Translations under genes and position numbers: made by a program
Notes under the pieces: model-generated
The model's input: only the letters and a program-made list of their open reading frames with translations
The model's database searches: none
What the model was told of the DNA's origin: nothing
In this document: positions 8,963 through 17,611 of the stretch, one piece after another
Layout: every line of letters starts with the position of its first letter
Position numbering within the stretch: position 1 is the stretch's first letter
Origin: Geotalea sp. SG265
GTDB lineage: Bacteria; Desulfobacterota; Desulfuromonadia; Geobacterales; Geobacteraceae
DNA: 64,000 bases
Assembly: GCF_022808985.1 (NCBI RefSeq)
Contig: NZ_JAKZFT010000005.1
Span: 124,001 to 188,000 of the forward strand
Reading direction: 5' to 3'

Positions 8963-10393
8963 TCATGACCGGTCGATGCTGATATAGAAGGTCTGCTTTC
9001 CTCTCTTGAGCAAAAGCAGGACCGGTTCTCCCTTCTTGATCTTGTCCACTTCCGCCTGGTACTCAGCCAGGTTTTTTACCGGTTTGCGGTTGACTTCCCT
9101 GACCACGTCGCCCGGTTTGATTCCGGCATCTTCGGCAATACTCCCCTGTTCCACATCAACGACCACCACCCCAGTTTTTTCAGGCGTTTTCAACAGTTCC
9201 TTCAGTTTCGGCGTCATGTCTTCCAGCTTCATGCCGAAGCCTTGAAGTGGTGAGGAAGCCTTGGGTGTCGTCCGCTCCTCGGTGAGCTCCTCCACCTTCA
9301 ACCTGAATTCGGTCTCCTTGCCGTTGCGGATGGCCGATCCCCTGATCTCCTTGCCGACCGGTGTCCCTGCCACTATACGGGACAGATCGTTAGCGGTTTT
9401 TATTTCCTTACCATCGAAGGAGGTGATGATGTCGCCACTTTTCAGCCCGGCTCGGTCTGCAGGGCTGCCAGCTATGACATCGGCGACAAGGGCACCTTTT
9501 GATTCTTTCAAGCCGAAGGCTTTCGCTATGGATGGACTGACGTTCTGGATGCTGACGCCGACCCAGCCACGGATCACCCGCCCTTTCTCTTTCAACTGGT
9601 CGACAACCGACGATGCCAGCGTGGAGGGCACCGCGAAACCGAGCCCCTGGCCACCGGAGACGATGATGGTGTTGATGCCGATGATTTCCCCGGTTAGGTT
9701 GACCAGGGGGCCACCGCTGTTGCCGGGGTTGATGGGGGCGTCGGTCTGGAGGAAATTGTCATAGGGGCCTGAACCGATGACCCGTGCCGTGCCGCTGATA
9801 ATGCCGTGGGTGACGGTCTCCTCCAGGCCGAAGGGGTTGCCCACGGCGATGACCCAGTCGCCGACCCGCATCTTATCGGAATCGCCCAGGGAGATGACCG
9901 GCAGGTTTTCAAAGGGGGAGGCGATCTTGATGAGGGCCAGATCCGTTTTTGCATCCCTGCCAATAACCTTGGCCTTGAACTCCCGACCGTCGGAAAGCTT
10001 CACCTTTATTTCTTCCGCATTATCCACCACATGGTTGGTGGTCAGAATCAGGCCGTCCTTGTTTATGATGGAGCCGGACCCCAGGCTCTGTTGCTTCATT
10101 TCCCGATCGCCGTTTTCGCCGAAGTTGCGTCTGAAAAATTCCCCCAGGGGGCTGTCGTCATTAGGACCGAGAAACTGCTCCAGGGGATTGGCAGGCACTT
10201 TCACGGTCGAGGTGGTGCTGATATTGACTACCGCCGGTTTCACCTTTGCCGCAATATCGGCAAAAGAGGGCAGAGAGCTGTTTACCTCGGGTTTGTTCCT
10301 GCTCTCGCAACCTCCCTGGGAGGTGCTGAGCACGAGAATGGTCAGAACCAGAAAAGATACTCTGCGAATAACGGCCAGTCTGCATTTGAGCAT
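8963..10393 (-). CDS. degP: HtrA/Do-type periplasmic serine protease
   Basis: A 476-residue envelope protease/chaperone. The N-terminus has a signal sequence ending around C29 (STSQGGC); this could be a lipobox but the preceding residues are poor, so free periplasmic location is equally likely. The trypsin-like domain carries H121 (TTNHVVD), D151 (KTDLALIKI) and S226 (NPGNSGGPL). Two PDZ domains follow (about residues 270-360 and 375-476), the DegP/DegQ/MucD architecture. The start has GGAGG 7 bases upstream. The L,D-transpeptidase gene lies 50 bases upstream on the same strand, so the two may be co-transcribed. DegP versus DegQ/MucD cannot be separated by eye. Confidence 0.93.
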   Translation of the reverse strand: MLKCRLAVIRRVSFLVLTILVLSTSQGGCESRNKPEVNSSLPSFADIAAKVKPAVVNISTTSTVKVPANPLEQFLGPNDDSPLGEFFRRNFGENGDREMKQQSLGSGSIINKDGLILTTNHVVDNAEEIKVKLSDGREFKAKVIGRDAKTDLALIKIASPFENLPVISLGDSDKMRVGDWVIAVGNPFGLEETVTHGIISGTARVIGSGPYDNFLQTDAPINPGNSGGPLVNLTGEIIGINTIIVSGGQGLGFAVPSTLASSVVDQLKEKGRVIRGWVGVSIQNVSPSIAKAFGLKESKGALVADVIAGSPADRAGLKSGDIITSFDGKEIKTANDLSRIVAGTPVGKEIRGSAIRNGKETEFRLKVEELTEERTTPKASSPLQGFGMKLEDMTPKLKELLKTPEKTGVVVVDVEQGSIAEDAGIKPGDVVREVNRKPVKNLAEYQAEVDKIKKGEPVLLLLKRGKQTFYISIDRS

Positions 10394-10443
10394 GATCTGC
10401 CTCCAAAAGTTTTGAATACCGACCCCTTGCCAGTTTTAGCTGT

Positions 10444-11319
10444 TTACCGGGATATATCCACGGGGATGCCTTCTTTACGGTAGATGGCGACCTTCAGTTT
10501 CTGCAGGTCGATCCGCCCGAGAAGTCCCTCTTCATCGAGCAAAGCCAGTGCCTGGGCAAGGTAGTCGGTGCCCTCGGCTCGGTGTATCTCCGCGTATATT
10601 CTGCTTCCCCCGCTGCCGATCTTTACCGGCTGGCTGACGATGGTGACCTTGATTCCGACCGGTACCGCATCGTATAATTGCAGGATATCTTCTGGGTAAA
10701 GGCGGATGCACCCGTGGCTCACGCGTCTTCCCTGGCCCCATGGCCGATTGGTGCCATGGATCAGCAAATCTTTCACTGAAAGGCGCAAGGCGCGGGCTCC
10801 CAAGGGATTTTCCGGGCCAGGCGCAACCGTTTTCTCAAGTTCCGGCTTTTCACGGCGGATCGACGGTGGCACATGCCAGACCGGATCGATCAGCTTTTCC
10901 ATTACCGAAAAAGAGCCAAGCGGCGTTTCCCGACCTGCTTCGCCGATGCCGACAGGAAAGGTCATGACCTTTCTGCGGGCTCCCGGCAGGAAGAGATAAA
11001 GTCTCATCTCCGCAAGATTGACGACAATTCCTTCCTGGATCGCCGACCGGGGAAGGATCCATGCGGACGGCAACACGATTGCGACGCCGGGAGGAGGGAT
11101 GAACGGATCCACGCCAGGATTGGCATCGGCAATCTCGTTGAAACCCAGATTGAATGCGCGCGCAATTTCCACAAGGGACTCGCCGGGCAGCACCCGGTAC
11201 AGATTGACAAGGCCGATACAGTTGCCGTCGTGGAAAAAAGTCCTGGCCGGTACAGTCCGGCAGAGCAGGATAGCCTCCATGATCGCGGCGAAGATGAGGA
11301 TTCGGGCCACGGGGTTCAT
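10444..11319 (-). CDS. L,D-transpeptidase (YkuD/ErfK) with LysM domain
   Basis: A 291-residue cell-wall enzyme that would form 3-3 crosslinks in peptidoglycan or attach proteins to it. An N-terminal hydrophobic segment (residues 6-22) exports it; a LysM-type peptidoglycan-binding unit follows (YRVLPGESLVEIARAFNL), then the YkuD domain starting at IVVNLAEMRLYLF. The catalytic motif is intact: HGTNRPWGQ followed by VSHGCIRL with C204. The C-terminal 60 residues after the catalytic domain are less conserved. No strong ribosome site precedes the ATG. It is upstream of the HtrA/Do protease gene on the same strand. Confidence 0.9.
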   Translation of the reverse strand: MNPVARILIFAAIMEAILLCRTVPARTFFHDGNCIGLVNLYRVLPGESLVEIARAFNLGFNEIADANPGVDPFIPPPGVAIVLPSAWILPRSAIQEGIVVNLAEMRLYLFLPGARRKVMTFPVGIGEAGRETPLGSFSVMEKLIDPVWHVPPSIRREKPELEKTVAPGPENPLGARALRLSVKDLLIHGTNRPWGQGRRVSHGCIRLYPEDILQLYDAVPVGIKVTIVSQPVKIGSGGSRIYAEIHRAEGTDYLAQALALLDEEGLLGRIDLQKLKVAIYRKEGIPVDISR

Positions 11320-11433
11320 GGGGCATATCCAGGACTGTGGCCAGGGAGATATCCCGAGCTCGAAAAAAACAACGGGACATCCGCTAACCGATCTCCCGCC
11401 GTTTTCCCTTGCTTCCTGTTCTGAGCGGCCCGT

Positions 11434-11826
11434 TTATTTGCGTTGTTCGAGCTCAAAGGCTTTGACGGCGCGTGCACCGGCCTCTTCCGCCCGGGTTGCC
11501 GCGCTTTCCGCCCTGGTGGCAGCTGATTCGGAAGTTGCCGCAGCAGCCTCGGCACGGGCTGCAGAGTCCTGTGCCCCCTTTTCCGTATTGATGAGCGAAG
11601 TTTTGACTGCTTCCGCACCGTTACGTGCCGCTTCACTATTCCGCAACGACAGGGTCGTCTTCTGGTCCTGGTCGTTCAACTGTTTCTCCAGGGAGGTCAC
11701 CTTTTGTTCCAGCTGGATGATCCGGTGCGATAGCGGCTGGATCTGCTCCGTAACCGACTTGTTCGTCGCACAACCGGCAAGGAAAAGAAACAGCAGGGGA
11801 CCCAGGATGAATAGATTCGGGGGCAT
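11434..11826 (-). CDS. Alanine-zipper lipoprotein (Lpp-like)
   Basis: A 130-residue predicted lipoprotein. The signal peptide ends in LAGC (Cys 19), and the mature part is a continuous helix: a heptad-patterned segment (IIQLEQKVTSLEKQLNDQDQ) then an Ala/Glu/Arg-rich stretch with repeated SAATRAE units, ending in basic residues (FELEQRK). This is the architecture of murein-lipoprotein/alanine-zipper proteins; the Lys at the C-terminus is compatible with attachment to peptidoglycan but this is only an inference. I chose the ATG with AAGGAG 13 bases upstream that begins the signal peptide; a further in-frame ATG lies 27 bases upstream. A good promoter precedes it. Confidence 0.75.
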   Translation of the reverse strand: MPPNLFILGPLLFLFLAGCATNKSVTEQIQPLSHRIIQLEQKVTSLEKQLNDQDQKTTLSLRNSEAARNGAEAVKTSLINTEKGAQDSAARAEAAAATSESAATRAESAATRAEEAGARAVKAFELEQRK

Positions 11827-11863
11827 CGGAGCTTTCTCCTTTTGATTAATCATGGTTAATTTA

Positions 11864-11891
11864 ATTGTACTCGGGGCAAAATCTAAGTCAA
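11864..11891 (-). promoter_or_regulatory. sigma70 promoter for the alanine-zipper lipoprotein gene
   Basis: On the minus strand TTGACT and TACAAT are separated by 16 bases, close to consensus, about 37 bases before the chosen ATG. Confidence 0.65.
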
Positions 11892-12000
11892 ACAACCGCT
11901 ACGGCAGGCGGAGGCCGACCCGGGCCAGGGGTTGCGAAAGGGCGGTTGTGGGATAGAATGGTGCGAATACGATGGAATCTGCAGTGCAGAGGAGGATGGC

Positions 12001-13080
12001 ATGATAATAGGGATACCCAAGGAGATCAAACGGCATGAGTACCGGATCAGCCTTACCCCTGCCGGTGCAGCGGAACTGGTGCGGAGTGGCCACACCGTCC
12101 TGGTTGAGGGGGGGGCCGGTACCGGAAGTGGTTTCGACGATGGGGCATATCTGGAGGCAGGGGCGAAAATCTGCGGCAGGGAGGAGCTCTTCGAGCGCAG
12201 CGCTCTCATCGTCAAGGTAAAGGAACCGCTCCCAGAAGAATTTCCACTATTCCGCCATGAGCAGGTGCTCTTCACCTATCTGCACCTGGCCCCCAACGTT
12301 CCCCTGCTGCAATTCTTCCTGGAAAAGGAAATCATCGCCATCGGTTACGAGACCCTGGAAAAGGACGGGACGCTCCCTCTTTTGACCCCCATGAGCGAGG
12401 TTGCAGGGAGGATGGCGCCGCTGGTGGGGGCATTTTACCTGCACAAATCGGATGGTGGGACCGGCGTCCTGCCATGCGGCGTGCCGGGGGTGAAACCGGC
12501 ACGGGCACTCATTTTGGGAGCCGGGGTCGTGGGAGCCAATGCCACCCGGATCTGCACCGGTCTCGGCATGGACACCACCGTCCTCAATCGTAGCGTGGAG
12601 CGCCTCCAGACCCTGGAGGAACTCTATGCCGGGAGGTTGAAGACGCTGGTGCTCAACGCCAGAGTCCTGGAGGAGGAGATCCGGAGTGCCGACCTGGTGA
12701 TCGGTGCGGTGCTGGTGCCGGGGGGAAGAACGCCGCTTCTCATTTCGCGGGAGATGCTGCGGACTATGAAACGTGGTGCGGTGCTGGTGGACGTTTCCAT
12801 CGACCAGGGGGGATGCGCGGCGACCAGCCACCCCACCACCCATGACGATCCCATATACTCCGAAGAAGGCGTCATTCACTACACCGTTGCCAATATGCCC
12901 GGCGCCTATCCCTGGACCTCGACCCTGGCCCTGACTAATGCAACGCTGCCCTATATCTGGAAACTGGCGCAGATGGGAATAGATGAAGCACTGAAGGCGG
13001 ATGCAGCGCTTGCCGGGGCCGTAAACACCAGGGCCGGGGCGATCATTCATCCGGTTCTGGCAGCTGCGATGCAGCGATGA
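12001..13080 (+). CDS. ald: Alanine dehydrogenase
   Basis: A 359-residue NAD-dependent enzyme interconverting L-alanine and pyruvate plus ammonia. The N-terminal domain begins MIIGIPKEIKRHEYRISLTP, with the family's substrate-binding Arg in EYRISLTP and Lys in IVKVKEPLP. The Rossmann motif is ALILGAGVVGANATR near residue 170. The conserved SIDQGGCAATSHPTTHDDP and NMPGAYPWTSTLALTNATLP confirm Ald rather than the related transhydrogenase or saccharopine enzymes. The ATG follows GAGGAGG. A longer ORF adds 23 residues without family similarity. It stands alone between the lipoprotein and efflux transcripts. Confidence 0.95.
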   Translation: MIIGIPKEIKRHEYRISLTPAGAAELVRSGHTVLVEGGAGTGSGFDDGAYLEAGAKICGREELFERSALIVKVKEPLPEEFPLFRHEQVLFTYLHLAPNVPLLQFFLEKEIIAIGYETLEKDGTLPLLTPMSEVAGRMAPLVGAFYLHKSDGGTGVLPCGVPGVKPARALILGAGVVGANATRICTGLGMDTTVLNRSVERLQTLEELYAGRLKTLVLNARVLEEEIRSADLVIGAVLVPGGRTPLLISREMLRTMKRGAVLVDVSIDQGGCAATSHPTTHDDPIYSEEGVIHYTVANMPGAYPWTSTLALTNATLPYIWKLAQMGIDEALKADAALAGAVNTRAGAIIHPVLAAAMQR

Positions 13081-13116
13081 CCCTTCTTCCCCCCGATCCT
13101 GCCGTCATCACCCCCA

Positions 13117-13144
13117 ATGACAAAGAACATTCTCACGGTACAAT
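13117..13144 (+). promoter_or_regulatory. sigma70-type promoter for the RND efflux operon
   Basis: ATGACA and TACAAT are spaced by 16 bases, about 85 bases upstream of the first pump gene. Confidence 0.45.
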
Positions 13145-13146
13145 GT

Positions 13147-13168
13147 AATAAATAAAAATTAATTTATT
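13147..13168 (+). promoter_or_regulatory. possible operator, AT-rich inverted repeat
   Basis: AATAAAT and ATTTATT flank an 8-base spacer just downstream of the -10 box, a common place for a repressor site. No regulator gene is adjacent, so this is speculative. Confidence 0.2.
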
Positions 13169-13230
13169 TGCCATTCTCATCCCTGTTGTTCCCTAATCCC
13201 TGAAACAAGCCTCTTACTGGGGTCCAGGCC

Positions 13231-16200
13231 ATGTGGATCGTGCGACTGGCGCTCAGACGGCCCTACACGGTGGCCGTCATGGCGCTTCTCATGCTGGTGC
13301 TCGGCGTCCTGTCCATGAGCAGGATGGTAGTGGACATCTTTCCGGTGATCAATATTCCGGTGGTGGTCGTCGTCTGGAATTATCCGGGACTCTCGCCGGA
13401 AGACATGGAACGGCGCATCGTCCTCATAAGCGAGCGTGCCTACTCGACAACGGTCAACGGCATCTCCCGCATCGAATCCCAGTCCATCCCAGGAATCGGC
13501 CTCTTGAAGGTCTATTTTCAGCCGGGGACCGAGATTGGCGCTGCCATCTCCCAGATCTCGTCCGTTTCCAGCACTCTCCTCCGCATTGCCCCCCCCGGTA
13601 CGCAACCCCCCACCATAATCCAGTTCAATGCCTCCAATGTGCCGGTGGCCCAGTTGACCATGTTCAGCAAGACCCTCCCCGAGGAAAAAATATTCGATTA
13701 TGGCCTCAACTTCATTCGCGTCCGCCTCTTCACCATCCCGGGGCTGTCGACCCCGGCCCCCTTCGGTGGCAAGAACCGGCAGGTCATGATTGATATCGAT
13801 CCCGGTGCCCTCTCTTCCCGTGGGTTGTCCCCGGCAGACGTGGTAACTGCCCTCCAGACCTCCAATGTCATCATCCCCGCCGGTACCGCCCGCATCGGCC
13901 GGCTGGACTATAACGTCCTCCTCAATTCAAGCCCACGGGCACTGGAGCAGTTCGAATCGATTCCAATCAAGGTGGTTGGCAATGCACCGGTCTACATTGG
14001 GGATGTGGCCAAGGTATCCGACAGCTACGCGGAACAGGTGAATATTGTCCACGTCAACGGCCGTCGTGCCGCCTACCTGGCCATTCTCAAGCATGCCGAC
14101 GCCTCGACGCTGGCGGTGGTGGATGCCACCAGGGAGGCGCTGCCCGGCATCCGGGAGACGGCTCCCAAGGGGCTGGAGCTGAAGATCGACTTCGACCAGT
14201 CCCTCTTTGTCAGGGGTGCCATTGCCAACGTCGTTCGGGAGGCGGTGCTTGCTTCTGTTCTCGTTTCGCTGATGATCCTATTATTTCTCGGCAGCTGGCG
14301 CAGCATGATCGTCGTCTCGACCTCCATTCCCCTGGCCATTTTGACCGCATTTGTCGCGCTCAACCTGGCCGGGCAGAGCATCAACATCATGACGCTCGGC
14401 GGGGTGGCACTCGCCATAGGCATGCTGGTGGACGACGCCACCGTCGAGGTGGAAAACATTCACCGCAACCGCGCCCTGGGACTCCCCTTGACCCAGGCGG
14501 TGCTGACCAGCGCCCAGCAGATTGCCGTGCCGGCCATCGTTGCCACCATGGCCATCTGCATCGTCTTTTTTCCAGTGGTGCTCCTGACCGGTCCGGCCAA
14601 ATATCTCTTTACCCCCTTGGCGTTTTCGGTTGTGGCGGCCATGCTCGCCTCTTACCTCCTTTCACGGACCCTGGTGCCGGTGCTGTCCCGGATGCTGATG
14701 GCGGCTGAGCACCATGGGGGAGAGGTGAGGTCGGGGCGATTGGCGGGAATGGGGCGGCGCTTCAATGACTTCCGCGACCGTCATTTCCGGCGTTTCAACG
14801 ATGCTTACAGCAGCGCCCTGGCAACAGCCCTCCACCACCGCTGTTTTACCCTTCTCTCCGCCGCACTGCTCGGCTTGGTCAGTATCAGTCTCGTTTTCAT
14901 CGTTGGCACCGATTTCTTTCCCACCGTCGATGCGGGCTTGATGAAGCTTCACTTCCGGGCCCCTTCCGGTACCAGAATCGAGGAGACGGAAAAGCTGGTG
15001 GCACGGGTGGAGGAGGAGATCCGGCGGCAGATTCCGAAAAAACAGATCGAGACCATCAACAACATGATCGGCGTGCCGACCTTTTACAATCTTGCCTTCG
15101 TCCAGACGGAAAACATCAGCGGCATGGACGCGGAAATCCTCATTTCCCTGAAGGAGGGGCATTCACCGACCGCTGTTTTCCGCCGGCGGCTCAGGGAGGT
15201 GTTGCCGGTGAAATTCCCCGGCTGCTCCTTTTATTTTCAGTCGGCTGACATCGTCACCCAGGTGCTCAACTTCGGTCTGACCTCTCCCATCGATGTGCAG
15301 ATAGAGGGGACCGATTTCGCCCGGTCCACCGATTATGCCCGCAAGATGGAGAATGCTCTGCGAGGGATTCCGGGTATTGCCGATGTGCACCTGAACCAGG
15401 TCCTTGATTACCCGGCGATCCAGGTGGATGTGGATCGCAGCAGGGCGGCCCGGCTGGGGATGACGGAACGGGATGTGGCAACCAATGCCCTCATCTCCCT
15501 GTCCTCCAGTACTCTGATCGCCCCCTCCTTTTTCCTCAACCCGGCAAACAACGTCAACTATACCGTTGCCGTCCAGATTCCCCGACGCTACCAGGCCGAT
15601 CTCGATACCCTGATCGGCCTGCCGGTGACCCCTGCCGCAGGGACCGCCATTCTCCAACCGGCCTCGCCCCCCGCCCCGGCCCAGGTGCCGCAGATCCCGG
15701 CCCAGGCCCTGGCCAACCTCGCTCTGGTTTCCCATCGTGCCAGCCCGGAAAATATCAACCACTACACGGTGCAGCGGGTGCTGGATGTGGAGGCGAGCGT
15801 GGAGGGGCGGGATCTGGGGTCGGTGGTGGCAGACATCAACCGGGAGATCGGGCGGCTGGGCAAACTTCCCGCCGGGACGAAGGTCACCGTCCGCGGCCAG
15901 AACGAAGTCATGACCCATTCCTTCAGGAGCCTCGGGCTGGGGCTGGTCCTGGCGACGCTCCTCGTCTATTTCCTCATGGTGGTGCTGTTTCAGTCCTGGC
16001 TCGATCCGTTCATCATCATGACCGCCGTTCCCGGGGCGCTGGCGGGTATCCTCTGGATGTTGGTCGTGACCGGCACCACCATCAACGTGGAATCGCTCAT
16101 GGGTTCCATCATGGCGGTGGGGATTGCCACCTCCAATTCCATTCTGCTCGTCAGTTTTGCCAATGATCTGCGCATCGAGAAAAACCTCGGTCCCCTTGAG

Positions 16201-16488
16201 GCGGTGCTGGAGGCTGGAAAGACCCGGTTGCGGCCGGTACTGATGACGGCGTTGGCGATGATTATCGGCATGATTCCCATGGCCCTGGCCATGGGTGAGG
16301 CGGGGGAACAGAACGCTCCCTTGGGCAGGGCGGTCATCGGCGGGCTGGTGGTTGCGACCCTGATGACCCTTTTTGTCGTGCCGGTCATCTATACGCTGCT
16401 TCGCCGGGAAATGCCGGTCAAACATCTGCTGGATGAGCGCTTTGCCGCCGCCGAACGGGGCGAACACGAGGCAGCGAGGCACCAATGA
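13231..16488 (+). CDS. RND efflux pump permease (first of three)
   Basis: A 1085-residue proton-driven inner-membrane pump of the AcrB/HAE family with the usual 12 helices and two large periplasmic loops. The TM4 aspartate pair is present (GMLVDDATVEVEN, D401-D402). The TM10 lysine essential in AcrB (AKNAIL) is replaced: the sequence reads ATSNSILL with S968, while the TM11 Arg and Thr (LRPVLMTALAM) remain. A Pro/Ala-rich linker (QPASPPAPAQVPQIPAQA) lengthens the second periplasmic loop. It overlaps the next adaptor gene by ATGA. Substrate unknown; the altered proton relay puts it in a different subclade from the two MdtBC-like pumps downstream. Confidence 0.9.
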   Translation: MWIVRLALRRPYTVAVMALLMLVLGVLSMSRMVVDIFPVINIPVVVVVWNYPGLSPEDMERRIVLISERAYSTTVNGISRIESQSIPGIGLLKVYFQPGTEIGAAISQISSVSSTLLRIAPPGTQPPTIIQFNASNVPVAQLTMFSKTLPEEKIFDYGLNFIRVRLFTIPGLSTPAPFGGKNRQVMIDIDPGALSSRGLSPADVVTALQTSNVIIPAGTARIGRLDYNVLLNSSPRALEQFESIPIKVVGNAPVYIGDVAKVSDSYAEQVNIVHVNGRRAAYLAILKHADASTLAVVDATREALPGIRETAPKGLELKIDFDQSLFVRGAIANVVREAVLASVLVSLMILLFLGSWRSMIVVSTSIPLAILTAFVALNLAGQSINIMTLGGVALAIGMLVDDATVEVENIHRNRALGLPLTQAVLTSAQQIAVPAIVATMAICIVFFPVVLLTGPAKYLFTPLAFSVVAAMLASYLLSRTLVPVLSRMLMAAEHHGGEVRSGRLAGMGRRFNDFRDRHFRRFNDAYSSALATALHHRCFTLLSAALLGLVSISLVFIVGTDFFPTVDAGLMKLHFRAPSGTRIEETEKLVARVEEEIRRQIPKKQIETINNMIGVPTFYNLAFVQTENISGMDAEILISLKEGHSPTAVFRRRLREVLPVKFPGCSFYFQSADIVTQVLNFGLTSPIDVQIEGTDFARSTDYARKMENALRGIPGIADVHLNQVLDYPAIQVDVDRSRAARLGMTERDVATNALISLSSSTLIAPSFFLNPANNVNYTVAVQIPRRYQADLDTLIGLPVTPAAGTAILQPASPPAPAQVPQIPAQALANLALVSHRASPENINHYTVQRVLDVEASVEGRDLGSVVADINREIGRLGKLPAGTKVTVRGQNEVMTHSFRSLGLGLVLATLLVYFLMVVLFQSWLDPFIIMTAVPGALAGILWMLVVTGTTINVESLMGSIMAVGIATSNSILLVSFANDLRIEKNLGPLEAVLEAGKTRLRPVLMTALAMIIGMIPMALAMGEAGEQNAPLGRAVIGGLVVATLMTLFVVPVIYTLLRREMPVKHLLDERFAAAERGEHEAARHQ

Positions 16489-17606
16489 GCGAAAAGGAAT
16501 TTCAGCCCCACAGCAGGAGGCTCTACCTGGTCGCGGCCTTGATCATCACCGTGGCGGTGGTCATCATCCTTGTTCTATTCATCAGGCGTTATATCCTGAC
16601 CAAGAACGAAGCGGCGCGGCGCAGCGGCGAGCTGCAAGCAGGCCCCCATGTGCAGGTGGCAACGGCCAGGCGTGCCCCATCGGGGCGCAGCCTTGAGCTG
16701 CCCGGGGAAGCCCGACCCTATGCCTCCGTCACCTTGTTTCCCAAGATCAGCGGCTATCTGGCAAGAATAACGGTGGACAAGGGGGACCAGGTGCGGTCGG
16801 GCCAGGTGGTGGCGGTGCTGGAATCGCCGGAACTGGACAGCCAGTACCAGGCGGCGGTGGCGGATGCCCGCAACAAGAGAATTTTTGCGGCGCGGGCTGC
16901 GACACTGGCAACAACAGCATCCATCGCTACTCAGGATGCAGAGAATGCTGAGGCCGCGGCCCGGATTGCCGAAGCGACAGCTGCAAGCCTCAAGACCCAG
17001 AAAGGGTATCAGGTAGTTCGTGCCCCCTTTGCCGGTACCGTCACCGCCCGCTTCGTCGATCCGGGAGCATTGCTCCAGACCGCCGCCAGCTCCCAGACCT
17101 CGGCCCAGCCGATTGCGACCATTTCTCGAACGGACCGGCTGCGTGTCTACATCTATCTCGACCAGAAAAGCGCCGCCTTCGTCAAAGTGGGCGATAAAGG
17201 ACTGATCGCCGATGCGGCACGGCCCGGCAGCCAGGTGGCCGCGCAGGTCAGCCGAATCAGCGGCGAGCTCGATGTGAAGACCAGAACCATGCTTGTTGAA
17301 CTGGACCTGGATAACAGATCGGGAAAAATTCCCCCAGGGGGCTTTGTCCAGGTCAAGATCGATCTGGTCTTGCCCCCGGCGGTGGCGGTACCGGTCGAAG
17401 CATTGCACATGCAGGGAGAAAGACCATTCGTGGTGGTCGTTGGCCGGGACAAGCGGGTGACCCTGCGCCCGGTGGTGGTCGGCGACAGTGACGGTAAGCA
17501 GGTGCGCCTGAACCAGGGGGTCAGGGAAGGGGAGCAGGTTGTCCTCAATCCCAGACCGGGCATGACCGGCGGTGAGCTGGTGCAACCCACGGCAGCGGAA
17601 AGGTGA
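16485..17606 (+). CDS. RND periplasmic adaptor (membrane fusion protein) 1
   Basis: A 373-residue adaptor that would link the first RND permease to an outer-membrane channel. One N-terminal membrane anchor (residues 13-33, LYLVAALIITVAVVIILVLF) is followed by a lipoyl-like half (GYLARITVDKGDQVRSGQVV), a short Ala-rich helical hairpin, the second lipoyl half (VVRAPFAGTVTARFVDPGAL), and the beta-barrel with membrane-proximal domain (IPPGGFVQVKIDL). The start overlaps the permease stop by four bases (ATGA), so the pair is translationally coupled. Its sequence differs clearly from the second adaptor, implying its own partner. Confidence 0.9.
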   Translation: MSEKEFQPHSRRLYLVAALIITVAVVIILVLFIRRYILTKNEAARRSGELQAGPHVQVATARRAPSGRSLELPGEARPYASVTLFPKISGYLARITVDKGDQVRSGQVVAVLESPELDSQYQAAVADARNKRIFAARAATLATTASIATQDAENAEAAARIAEATAASLKTQKGYQVVRAPFAGTVTARFVDPGALLQTAASSQTSAQPIATISRTDRLRVYIYLDQKSAAFVKVGDKGLIADAARPGSQVAAQVSRISGELDVKTRTMLVELDLDNRSGKIPPGGFVQVKIDLVLPPAVAVPVEALHMQGERPFVVVVGRDKRVTLRPVVVGDSDGKQVRLNQGVREGEQVVLNPRPGMTGGELVQPTAAER

Positions 17607-17611
17607 CCGCC

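Noticed and set aside
15163-16485. 440-codon minus-strand frame
   Set aside because: Antisense to the first RND permease and of low-complexity His/Gly/Gln composition, a typical shadow frame.
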